A DNA stretch of 64,000 bases from Sacculina carcini (lineage: Eukaryota; Arthropoda; Thecostraca; Sacculinidae), in assembly GCA_916048095.2 (NCBI GenBank), contig OU696581.1, forward strand, positions 6,769,766 through 6,833,765, in the 5' to 3' direction. Under the pieces are notes generated by a model that made no database searches, was not told the origin of the DNA, and worked only from the letters and a program-made list of their open reading frames with translations. Both the position numbers and the translations under genes were made by a program. How positions within the stretch are numbered: the first letter of the stretch is position 1; each line of letters begins with the position of its first letter. Shown here one piece after another: positions 10,655 through 20,305 of the stretch.

Positions 10655-12352
10655 TCTGACATCATTGTCGATGAAAGTATAATATCTGCGGATAAGGTGG
10701 TGGAACATTTGAGAACATTTGGTTTAGTTGCAAAAACACCTGAAACCATCGACGGTGGTCGCGTGCTTGGGCTAACTTTGAGTCACGGAAGCGACGGGGG
10801 GTTGAATTTTAGTCGAGGAAACGATCTACCGGGTGTTTCTATGGAGGATGGCGTCACAAAAAGGGATTTATTTTCGATGTGTGGCAAGCTCACAGGACAC
10901 TATCCAATTGGCGGATGGTTAAGGATTGCGTGTAGCTTTGTCAAAAGGATGTGTGACGTGCCTCGATGGGATGACGCTGTTGATGAAAGAACTCTCAGTG
11001 TATTGGTGGATATTGTTCAACGTGTGCGTGCTGCTGATCCCGTTAAAGGACGCTGGTCGGTCTCAGGTACGAAGAAGTGCAAGGTTTGGTGTGACGCCAG
11101 TTCCATAGGGTTGGGCGTTGCTGTTGAAATTGAAGAGCACATCGTCGAGGATGCAGCTTGGCTGCGTAAAAAATCTGATAAGCTTCACATAAACGTTGCG
11201 GAACTGGATGCGGTTGTTAAAGGAGTGAATCTCGCTCTCAAGTGGGGAGTGCGTGAAATACTAATATTGACCGATTCAGCTACAGTAGTTTGGTGGTTGC
11301 GAAGTGTGATAAATGACAGACGAGTCCGCGGTGGTGGGACAGCCGAGTTGCTGGTTAAACGGAGACTCTCAGTGATCAAGCACCTTGTTGAGGAATATGA
11401 GTTGGAGCTCTCAGTTGACTTCATTAGATCAGAACAGAATAAAGCCGATAGTCTCACCAGGGTGGCGGATAACTGGTTGAAAGTTGCTGATGCTCAGCCT
11501 GAGGAAGTATGTGGAGTTTCGATCGGCGAAATACATGGACAGCACCACTTCGGTGTGGATAGGACTCTGGGATTAGCACGTATGGTCGACTCGACAATCA
11601 GTCGCAGTGAAGTTGAGGAGTGTGTTCGATGCTGCATAAAATGCCGAAGTGTGGATCCAGCTCCGGTCAGTCATGAAGAGGGCTCCGTGGCAGTGAGCAC
11701 GAACTGGACTAGGGTGGCGGTAGACACTACACATTATGGCGGTAAATGCTACATGACACTAATAGACTGCGGTCCATCCCGTTTTGCTATTTGGAAGGAA
11801 GTACGTTCGGAAAATGCGACGGAAATTGTCAAGATACTCGATGAAGTATTCAGAGAACGTGGACCTGTCAGTGAATTGCTCTCGGATAATGGCTCAGGGT
11901 TTAGATCTTATCCAGTCGCAGCTCTATGTCGGCAATGGAATGTGGTTCAGTTATTCCGATGTGCCTACCGGCCGGAGGGTAATGGTATTATAGAGCGACA
12001 GCACAGAACGATTAAACGCATGGCACAACGTAGCAGTTCCTGCCCTCTACGTATGGTTTTCTGGTACAATCTCGCTCCGCGGAAGGGGATACATGAATCG
12101 TCAGCTCCCAGTCGAGAGCTATTCTCATATAAATGGCGGCATCCTTCTGTAAAGGTTATACAGTCAACACCAACGGCCGATCGGACGGAGTATTCAGTAG
12201 GAGACGACGTGTTGGTCAAACCTCCGGACGCTAAATGTACATCGACGTGGAGACGAGGTCGAGTAACGAAAGTAAGCTCGGCAAATAACATTGAAGTCAA
12301 TGGTGTTCCGAGACATCCTCTGGACATACGAAGGTTGTTCATACCAATTTGA
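10652..12352 (+). pseudogene. LTR-retrotransposon pol module: RT end, RNase H, integrase
   Basis: A 566-codon open frame that begins at the reverse-transcriptase active-site region (SDIIVDES, matching the DDILVDES of the copy at 40473-42789) and so lacks most of the RT. It continues with an RNase H domain (VWCDASSIGLGVAVE, NVAELDAVVKG, LTDSATVVWWL, EQNKADSLTRV). A short zinc region with CCIKCRS follows. The integrase has VDTTHYGG, LLSDNGSGF and GNGIIERQHRTIK as its D-D-E residues. A C-terminal SH3-like segment ends near the TGA at 12350-12352. No LTRs, gag or protease flank it: it is embedded directly in satellite sequence. The frame is surprisingly open for a fragment. The clade is uncertain, Ty3-like or BEL-like. 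Confidence 0.8.
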
Positions 12353-12840
12353 CACCAATTTGACAGCTATTATACGCACTTGCGATTACACAGGAATATA
12401 CACCGATTAATTTCACTGAAGTCCAATAACAATTTACGCACTTGCGATTACACAGGAATATACTACTGTGTAGATATTTTTGTGTTCTACAAAAAAAGCT
12501 ATAATTTAAACCCACAAATGATACAAAAAAACGTGTAAAATTGGCAAAATTCTCAAATACATCCAAAATTACACTTGAACACCGGGCGACTAAAATAAAT
12601 TCATTTTTCTACTATTTTCCAGTAACTATTAGTTACACATAAAAATAAATTATACCATCGTGCTGGAAATTTTGTTTTCTACAATCCAGTATAATTTTTA
12701 ATTTTCCAAAGTGTATCTGAAGGAAGTTACGGCGGTGTAAAGTCAAAGGGACATATTGCCAATTTGACAGCTATTATGCGCACTTGCGATTTCACAGGAA
12801 TATACACCGATAAAATTTCACTGAAGCCCAATCACAATTA
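12345..12840. repeat. Satellite array 1, right part
   Basis: One full unit (about 410 bp) and a partial one, resuming the same satellite after the pol module. The join reads CCAATTTGACA twice in a row (12344-12365), the second being the normal satellite unit start. The array stops near 12840 after CACTGAAGCCCAATCACAAT. Confidence 0.8.
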
Positions 12841-12949
12841 AGAATGTATCATATTAGCTCCAAGCATGGATGGTGTGGTTTTATTGCGTACAGTTTAATT
12901 AATGCTACACTATACTGAATATAAAGGCTTTATTGTCCGTAATATTTAC

Positions 12950-15387
12950 ACATGAATCGTTCCGCACGACGGGCGGGTAAAATGCTACTGGGAACAAAGT
13001 AAACTACGGAATTTTACTGTGTAATTTAATTGGTTCAATTTCAAGTTGCATAAGGATACGGGTTGTAACATCATGCAATGCCAGCTATATGCATCTGCTG
13101 TTTTAGCGGAAGCATTAATCTGGAATTATAAAGATGAAAGAAAGTTACATTGTTTTGATAGTGTTACACTTCTGAATTACTACACACGAAGGATGGGTGT
13201 GAACTTGAGCACTGTTGAGGGAAAAAACATCGTCAATAATTAAAACAAGAATTTACAAATTTAACTTTTTCTATTGGTCGTTTTTTATCAATTTTCTTTG
13301 TGTTTGTTTCGTGTTTGAGTTCTGAATTATTCCGCACGACGGGCAGCTTTAAATATGAGGCGGGTTGTGGAAAAACATGTTTTCTAAATTGAAACATAAA
13401 TTTCACATTTAGACTTTTATATTGGCTAAAACTTTCCTATGGGTTTGTTTTTATTTTTCAATTTGAACTAATTTTTTTTATAAAATTGAATATTAATTAT
13501 ATTTTATGAACTGTTCCGCACGACGGGCGAATTAAATGTATCTATAAAGAGTGGGTTTAAATGATAGCGAGGTATATGATATTTTGCTAGCAGTAAATAT
13601 TCCAGCGTTAAAAGTAGAATAGCTCTTGAGCAAATGATGGTGGAGAATGATGTGAACCTTCAAATAATTTTGCGATCTGATGATATATGTATTAAGAATA
13701 ATACGTAGCAGAATATAGATTGCATAATATAATATCGGCTGTAATATTAAAGGGCTGTAATATGGGTGTAATCCAAAAAATAACAACTGTATGAATATGA
13801 TGCATTAGTGGAAGCATTAACCGGGAATTATGAGATAATATTATGGAAAAAAGTTCATATATATACTAAAAAATTTATTGTTATTTTGTGTTTACATTTC
13901 GAAATTATCCCTGACGACAGGCGGGCTTAAGTATGAGGCGGGTTGACTGAATAATATGCCGTCAATTATTAGAATAAGAATATGCAAATTCAGAACAGGA
14001 ATTTTATATTGGTATAGATTTTTCAATTTAGAGTTTTCTATTAGACTGGCTGTTTGCATTTAAATATGTATTACTTTTGTTTTATTAATTGTTCCGCACG
14101 ACGGGTGGATTCAAACATTCAATTTTACCATGTGGAATGAATCCATGTACAAAACTCACGGGCTTGACTTCAAGATCCAGACTCACTAATGTAAATGTGA
14201 CTTAAATGGTGTATAAATATATCGCATTATGCAACAAATGTGAATTTAGCTGTTTGTAACAATTTGGTTCCGATACTATATTGGCGGGTTGAGAGAAAAG
14301 TATTGGTGGGCCGCGTGTTTGGGACCCCTGGGGTAGGTAATCTCAGTCTTCTGATTACAAATTATGATCGAATCAGTATATTTTGTGATCACAAACTAAT
14401 AAGTTAAATCACCTCAGACTAGGCTGGGTGCGGTCAAGATTGGATGGTTGGGTTGGGTTGGGTAGGTTTGACTCAGGTTATATTGGGTTTTAATGATAGC
14501 GGAAAATATATAAATTTTAGCAATAAATATTATAGCGGTAAAAGTAAAATAATACTTAAGCAAATGATGTCGGGGAATGATGTTGAGTAATAAATATAGT
14601 TTGGAAGCATTCTGATGGAAAGATTTCATCATCTTTCATTGTTTGTTTCGTGTTTGTGTTCTGAATTATACCACACGACGGGCAGATTTATATATCAGGC
14701 GGGTTGAGGGATAATATTTGTCAAAATAAGAACAAAAATATTCAAATTTAGACTTTTCTATTGGTCAAGATATTTATAGGTTACATTTTTTGGTTCTCAA
14801 TTTGTATTCATTATATTTTATGGATTTGATATGAATTTTATTGTATGAATTGTTCCGCACGACGGGTGGGTTTAAAAAAGTGTTTTCAGATCATTTTTTC
14901 AAATGGTTCATTTAAGAAAGGTAATTTTTTTTTAAATAAAAATGTTCCGCGGGCAGCAACTATAGACAATAGAACGTTCAATTTCCCCTGTAGAATTAAT
15001 CCATACACAAAACCAATGGATTTGACTTCAAATATGAATTTTATTGTATGAATTGTTCCGCACGACGGGCGGGTTTAAAAAAAGGGTTTCCATTGTTTAG
15101 TTCATTTTTTCAAATGGTTCACTTAAAAAAAGGTATTTTTTTTAAATAAAAATGCTCCACGGGCAGCAACTATAGACAATAGAACGTTCAATTTACCCTG
15201 TAGAATTAATCCATACACAAAACCAATGGATTTGACTTCAAGATTCAGAAAGGATCGTGTTCGAGTTCTGAATTATTCAGCAAGACGGGCGGGTTTAAAA
15301 ATGACTCAGGCGGACTGAGGGGAAATATTTTGTCGAAATAAAAATAATTAAACTTATAATTTTCAATTGATTAATATTTTTATGAGT
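12950..15387. repeat. Satellite/repeat family 2 with conserved GC-rich box, left part
   Basis: AT-rich sequence punctuated by a strongly conserved box TTCCGCACGACGGGCGGG followed by TTTAAA. Copies lie near 12958, 13328, 13513, 13905, 14090, 14665, 14850, 15051 and 15273. Spacing alternates around 185-220 and 370-390 bp, with one longer gap. Between boxes recur GCGGGTTGAGGGAAAATATT, the hAT-like ATGTTCCGCGGGCAGCAAC, and GGATTTGACTTCAAGATCCA. No protein frame is convincing. It may be an internally repeated non-autonomous hAT-like element or a satellite derived from one. Confidence 0.7.
14305..14331 (+). other. hAT-like terminal motif
   Basis: GTGGGCCGCGTGTTTGGGAC followed by CCCTG resembles the right terminus of animal hAT elements (reverse complement starts CAGGGGTCCCAAAC). 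A similar left-type start, CAGGGTCTTCAAACGC, lies at 18483. The two do not bound one element, because their orientation points away from each other. Confidence 0.35.
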
Positions 15388-15392
15388 GTACC

Positions 15393-16030
15393 TGTAGTAA
15401 CAGTGTGCGTTGCGATGCCATCATTCGATTGCGATGATGTCACCCTTGTTGAATCACACATAGCTAGAATAGACGGAACTGCAATCGCACGCTGCAGGTT
15501 TGCAGAACAAGCGCGCTAGCCTGAGTGTGTATGTGTGCGCGTGTGTGCATGTGAGTCAGCGCGTATATGCGCGTCTGTGTGCGTGTGTATGCGTGTGTAT
15601 GCTTGTGCGTGTGTATGTATGGTCACGTAATGATCATTGTTGCTAAGCACTATTTGTGCACGAGAACGTATGTGTGTATATGAGTATGTGTATATGCGTG
15701 AGTGTGTATGTGTGCGTGTGTGTGGGTGTGATCACGTCATCGCCACTGTTGCCATGCATCTATATGTGGCAATGCATCTGTTGTATATTGGTATGCGTGC
15801 ATGTGTGTGTATGAATCTGCATGTGTCATCGCTGTTGTCACACACATGTTCTTCGAACAAAGCTTGCTATATAATGCGCTAACGGGGAGGAATCGGAGAT
15901 TGTCTCTTGGTGCTCGCTGTGTGGTGGAGTCTTGTAGGCGCGTGTGGGACATCGCTGTCCCGCACGCGCCTGTCTGTCTTTGTCTGTGCATCGAGAAATA
16001 CATTGTTGTTTTTTTACATTTGATGCTACA
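15393..16030 (+). repeat. 5' LTR (638 bp) of the gag-only element
   Basis: Starts TGTAGTAACAG and ends GATGCTACA. It contains a long TG/TA-rich stretch (15510-15830). Its copy is 17562-18199. Confidence 0.93.
15868..15874 (+). promoter_or_regulatory. TATA box in 5' LTR
   Basis: TATATAA about 160 bp before the LTR end, followed by AATGCGCTAACGGG. Conserved at 18037-18043 in the other LTR. A plausible LTR promoter. Confidence 0.5.
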
Positions 16031-16042
16031 AGCTATTTCGGC
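16031..16042 (+). other. Putative primer-binding site, complementary to the tRNA-Phe 5' end
   Basis: AGCTATTTCGGC abuts the 5' LTR end. Its reverse complement GCCGAAATAGCT is the first 12 nt of animal cytosolic tRNA-Phe(GAA), known sequence. A standard primer site would start TGG and match the tRNA 3' end. The same position in the LTR element at 28037-43011 carries AGCTATTCCGGC. Its role as primer site is inference from position and conservation. Confidence 0.55.
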
Positions 16043-16045
16043 AAC

Positions 16046-16612
16046 ATGGAAGCGAGTACGAGAGATATCCCGATGTCGGAGGTGAGTGAGGGCAGTGTGG
16101 TTCCCTTCGACATTCGTCTGGTGTCCGAGTTTACTGGGCGGAACGTGCCAGTAACGGAGTGGCTGGAGAAGGCCGAGATCGTCTGCAGATTGCGGGGAGT
16201 GAACCGCCTGCAAAATGTTCTGCCACTTCGTCTTTCGGGTGGTGCGTTCAGCGTGTACGCGCAATTGTCCGATGCCGACAAGACGGACTACAGTCGTGTG
16301 AAACAGTCCCTTTTGAAGGCGTTCGCGGTGGACAAGTTTGCGGCGTACGAAAGGTTCGTGAGTCGACGTCTCAATGTGGGAGAGTCTGTCGACGTGTATC
16401 TGGCAGAGCTGCGCCGTCTGGCCTCGATATTCGGAGGAGCGGGGGACAGCGCGCTGATTTGCGCTTTCGTCGCCGGATTGCCGGAGGAGACGAGACACTC
16501 TCTGAGGGCTTCGTCACGTGTTGACGACCTGAAGTTATCAGAGATTCTGGCCAGAGCCAGGTCGCTGTTGGTGGAGACAACGGCGAGACGCACAGGTGCG
16601 GCCGGCAGATAA
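16046..16612 (+). CDS. Gag-like protein
   Basis: 188 codons from ATG 16046, four bases after the putative primer site, to TAA 16610-16612. The start is chosen because the upstream frame runs through the LTR. The sequence resembles capsid domains of Ty3/gypsy-type Gag: an N-terminal segment with VTEWLEKAEIVCRLRGV, then LPLRLSGGAFSVYAQL, and a helix-rich block including GESVDVYLAELRRLA and FVAGLPEETRHSLRA. This ordering (W-x-x-K; L-x-L-x-G-x-A; L-x-x-L-x-x-L-A; F-V-x-G-L-P) is that of retrotransposon Gag. The last codons already lie in the minisatellite, and no zinc knuckle is present. It would form the particle shell. It looks intact. Confidence 0.75.
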   Translation: MEASTRDIPMSEVSEGSVVPFDIRLVSEFTGRNVPVTEWLEKAEIVCRLRGVNRLQNVLPLRLSGGAFSVYAQLSDADKTDYSRVKQSLLKAFAVDKFAAYERFVSRRLNVGESVDVYLAELRRLASIFGGAGDSALICAFVAGLPEETRHSLRASSRVDDLKLSEILARARSLLVETTARRTGAAGR

Positions 16613-17215
16613 CGCACAGGTACGGCCGGCAAAAACGCACGGGTGCGGCCGGCAGAGACGCCCGAGTGTAGTCGGTGGGAACGCACGAGTGCGGCCGGTG
16701 GGAACGCACAGGTGCGACTGGCGAAGACGTACGACCGGCGACAGGTGACAACAGGACGACAGACGTACGACAGGTGCGACCGGCAGAGAACGCACAGGTG
16801 CGGCCGGCAGGGACCGCACAGGTGAGGCCGGCGAAGACGCACAGGTGAGGCCAGTGGGAACGCCCGAGTGCAGCCGGTGGGAACGCATAGGTGCGGCCGG
16901 TGGGAACGCATAGGTGCGGCCGGTGGGAACGCAGAATTGCGGCGGGTGAAGACGCACGAGTGCGGCCGGTAGGAACGCAGAAGTGCGGCCGGCGGGGACG
17001 CACGAGTTCAGCCGGCGATGACGCACAGGTGCGGCCGGTAGGGAACGCAGAAGTGCGGCCGGTAGGAACGCACAGGTGCGGCCGGCGGGAACGCATAGGT
17101 GCGGCCGGCAGTGACGCACAGGTGCGGCCGCTGGGAGCACAGGTGCAGCCGGCGAAGACGCACGGGTGCGGCCGGCGAGACGCATAGTTGCGGCCGGTGA
17201 GACTCACAGGTACGT
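16590..17215. repeat. 23-bp GC-rich minisatellite replacing pol
   Basis: About 26 units of consensus GGTGCGGCCGGCGGGAACGC plus ACA, most exactly 23 bp, with variants ending CATA, CACG or CAGA. One interruption of about 40 bp lies near 16735-16775 (GACGACAGACGTACGACAGG). Because 23 is not a multiple of 3, both strands show long open frames rich in Arg/Pro/His, which I regard as artefacts of the repeat. Confidence 0.92.
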
Positions 17216-17467
17216 GTGCGGCCGGCGAAGACGCTGAGGTGCAGACGGTATGCCGCGACAGTAAGGGACATCAGATTGGCGGCATCGGAGCGGTTCGAAT
17301 ACGTTGTTGGTGCGGACAACGTGAACAACGTCGGCAACGATGACCCACTCATTGTTCACATAGGCGATGAGGATGTTGCGAGAGACAAGTCGGCAAGAGT
17401 ATGCACGACCCGTCGGTTGAGCAACACGAAGATACTGGGACGCAGATTGCTAGTGCGAGAGTGTTAG
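17216..17467 (+). pseudogene. Short coding remnant before the 3' LTR
   Basis: An open frame of about 70 codons after the minisatellite, ending TAG 17465-17467. It includes ASERFEYVVGADN and DDPLIVHIGDED. No known domain. Its place suggests the last codons of an ancestral Pol, most of which was lost, but this is inference. Confidence 0.35.
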
Positions 17468-17552
17468 TGTGTTGCGAATGTCTCTTGCTGGTGGCAATTT
17501 GGAATGCATGATGCTATTGCTCATGAATGTTAGCTTAATGATCTTGATGATC

Positions 17553-17561
17553 AGGGGGGAG
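17553..17561 (+). other. Polypurine tract
   Basis: AGGGGGGAG directly before the 3' LTR start TGTAGTAAC. It is the usual primer site for plus-strand DNA synthesis. Confidence 0.85.
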
Positions 17562-18199
17562 TGTAGTAACAGTGTGCGTTGTGATGCCATCATTCGATTG
17601 CGATGATGTCACCCTTGTTGAATCACACATAGCTAGAATAGACGGAACTGCAATCGCACGCTGCAGGTTTGCAGAACAAGCGCGCTAGCCTGAGTGTGTA
17701 TGTGTGCGCGTGTGTGCATGTGAGTCAGCGCGTATATGCGCGTCTGTGTGCGTGTGTGTGCGTGTGTATGCTTGTGCGTGTGTATGTATGGTCACGTAAT
17801 CATCATTGTTGCTAAGCACTATTTGTGCACGAGAACGTATGTGTGTATATGAGTATGTGTATATGCGTGAGTGTGTATGTGTGCGTGTGTGTGGGTGTGA
17901 TCACGTCATCGCCACTGTTGCCATGCATCTATATGTGGCAATGCATCTGTTGTATATTGGTATGCGTGCATGTGTGTGTATGAATCTGCATGTGTCATCG
18001 CTGTTGTCACACACATGTTCTTCGAACAAAGCTTGCTATATAATGCGCTAACGGGGAGGAATCGGGGATTGTCTCTTGGTGCTCGCTGTGTGGTGGAGTC
18101 TTGTAGGCGCGTGTGGGACATCGCTGTCCCGCACGCGCCTGTCTGTCTTTGTCTGTACATCGAGAAATACATTGTCGTTTTTTTACATTTGATGCTACA
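17562..18199 (+). repeat. 3' LTR (638 bp) of the gag-only element
   Basis: Same length as the 5' LTR and nearly identical. It ends GATGCTACA, followed by the GTACC duplication. Confidence 0.93.
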
Positions 18200-18204
18200 G
18201 TACC

Positions 18205-18850
18205 CTAATTCATTTTTATTTTTCCATATTTTTTTATGAATTGAATATGAATTTCATGTTATGAATTGCTCCGCACAACGGGCGGGTTTTAATGCTATAT
18301 GTATACATGAAGAAGAAATTATCTGTCTGTCTGTGTATGTATGCTTGAATATGAGGTGACATAATTGCGCAGGTTCAATGGTATATCTATACATAAAGAA
18401 GAAATTATCTGTCTGTCTGTGTATGTATGCTTGAATATGAGGTGACATAATTGCGCGGATTCAATGGTATAGACCAGGGTCTTCAAACGCAAACGAAGGG
18501 ATGGCTCATTTTTATAAAATAAAAATGTCCCGCGGGCAGCAATAAAACGTTTAATTTCACCGTGTAGAATGAATTCATATACAAAACTAATGGATTTGAC
18601 TTCAAGAACCAGAACGGATGGTGTTCGAGTTCTGAATTATTCCTCACGTCGGGCGGATTTAAATATGAGGCGGGTTGAGTAAAAATATTTTGTCAAAATA
18701 AAATTAAAAACAATGAAATTCAGACCTTTTAATTGATTAAGGTTTTCATGAGTTTGCCATATTTATTTTTAATTTGCAATATTTTTATGAATTGTTCCGC
18801 ACAACGGGCGGGTTTTAATGCTAGTATTTATATAAACGGTAAAGAACTTG
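18205..18850. repeat. Repeat family 2, right part
   Basis: Continuation of the family interrupted by the LTR element, with GC-rich boxes near 18264, 18635 and 18795. It includes an 86-bp tandem duplication (about 18296-18381 and 18382-18472). Each unit carries GAAGAAATTATCTGTCTGTC then TGTGTATGTATGC and ends in TTCAATGGTATA. Confidence 0.7.
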
Positions 18851-19022
18851 GTCAAATTAACTAGCCACAAAACCACCAGAATATCTCAGCAATATCTCAA
18901 TCATATCGCAGTAATATCCAACGACCACAATCCCAAACACGCCTCCACCGTGAATGTCGCTCTCGCGTCATTATCGCTTCCCCGCTACTGATGATGCCAG
19001 ACCGGCACCATACACCTCCCCT

Positions 19023-20266
19023 TCAGTCTGTCGCTTGATGGGGCAGACGTAATCCTTCAGATAGCCGTCTGTGAAACGGTGAGTATCCTTCAGATCCTTC
19101 AGCGTTTGGACGTCTTCGATCACGTTGGCTCCGCCTCGGAAGTTCGACCTGTTCACGATTCTGAGGATCAACGTGATCCACAGTGACCGGGGTGTTGTCG
19201 ACGTCGCTCCGCTCTGGGTTGACAATTGTCGGTCTCGTCTCCAACAAAAGATAGCGCCGGTTTCGGATAGCTATGCGTCCGCTGGGCATTCGTAAGGTGT
19301 AATTGCGATGATCACGTACACCGACGACAGTGCCCTTACGCAGCCACTGCTCTGTAGTCTGATCCTGTATGTACACGTCTTAGCCCACCTTCAGTCGAGG
19401 AAGGGGTTTCGACGTCCTGTTGTACGCTTCCTGTGCCTTCTTCTGCTCCACCTCCCTCACCGTGTCACAGACGTCTGCACACTGCTGCCATTCCTGTGAG
19501 AAGGCTGTATGATGAGTCGGCACCTGGGAACGAATGGGGTGTCCAAACAAGACTTGAGCTGGAGATCGTCCATCCCGTCCTGGAGTATTCCGCATCTCCA
19601 TGAGACCCTCGGTGAAGGCATCAGTATCTAAGTTTCCATTCAGCGTTGTTTTTTCACCAGAAGCTTTATCTTCTTCACAGCAGCCTCCGCGTGACCATTT
19701 CCTTGTGAATACTCTGGACTACTCATGTGATGATCCACGTGCCAGCGTTTGAAAAACTCAGCTGTTCGCCGCGACGTGTACTGTGGTCCTCCATCGCTGC
19801 GAAGTCGATTCGGGGCTCCAAACATCGCGAATAATCGCTGCATTGTTCTGATGAGGTGACGTGATGTGGAGTCGCCTCTCGGACAGTCGACGACCACCGG
19901 CCAGTTGGACAGTAGATCAACATACACCAGGTACATTCGACCGGCGTAGGTGAAGTAATCCGAAGACACACTTTCGAACACACGAGTAGGCACATCATCG
20001 CACAAATATTCCTCCTTCTGAATGCTTCTACGGTGCGTTACGCACTGCTGACATGAAGACACGATCAACTTTATTTCGTTGTTGATTGTTGGCCAATATA
20101 CCGCTTGTCGCGCGCGTTGCATTGTCCTCACGATTCCTTGATGACTGGCGTGTAACGAATTGAGTACTTCGCGTCGCAGAGCACGCGGCACGACTAATCG
20201 ACATCCATAGAGTATAACATCTCCATCCAGACGTAAATCGTTACGTACATTCCAGTACGGACGCAT
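19023..20266 (-). pseudogene. Gypsy integrase (stop- and frameshift-broken)
   Basis: The H2C2 zinc region includes LHASHQGIVRTMQRARQAVY and CQQCVTHRR. The catalytic core has SSDYFTYAGRMYLVYVDLLS (first Asp), LRSDGGPQYTSRRT (second Asp) and SQGNGHAEAAVKKIK (Glu). Past 19640 an A-tract frameshift separates a segment with NTPGRDGRSPAQVLFG. A TAA just after PRLKVG (about 19380) precedes a C-terminal SH3-like part with GTVVGVRDHRNYTLRMPSG. The tail after 19023 has no LTR. Confidence 0.85.
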
Positions 20267-20305
20267 CAGTTCCTCTGTCTGATACTTTTCTGCTGGGAAA
20301 CCACG

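Larger units (their letters stand above)
15393..18199 (+). mobile_element. Non-autonomous LTR retrotransposon with gag but no pol
   Basis: 2,807 bp flanked by the 5-bp target duplication GTACC (15388-15392 and 18200-18204). The two LTRs are 638 bp each and differ at only about six positions seen by eye (about 1%), so insertion is recent. Internally it has a primer-site-like motif, one gag-like ORF, about 26 copies of a 23-bp GC-rich minisatellite where pol should be, a short coding remnant, and a polypurine tract AGGGGGGAG just before the 3' LTR. It is inserted in repeat family 2. It must rely on enzymes of another element. Confidence 0.92.

Noticed and set aside
12958..12980. CENP-B-box-like motif in the GC-rich box of family 2
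   Set aside because: The distance between TTC and CGGG is one base short of the 17-bp CENP-B box and the required G after TTC is C.
16031..16042. tRNA-Phe gene
   Set aside because: Only 12 nt match, in antisense; no cloverleaf or anticodon arm follows. Kept as a primer-site candidate.
16288..17352. Long Arg/Pro/His-rich frames on the minus strand
   Set aside because: They lie in the 23-bp minisatellite; a repeat not divisible by 3 without stops gives open frames on its own.
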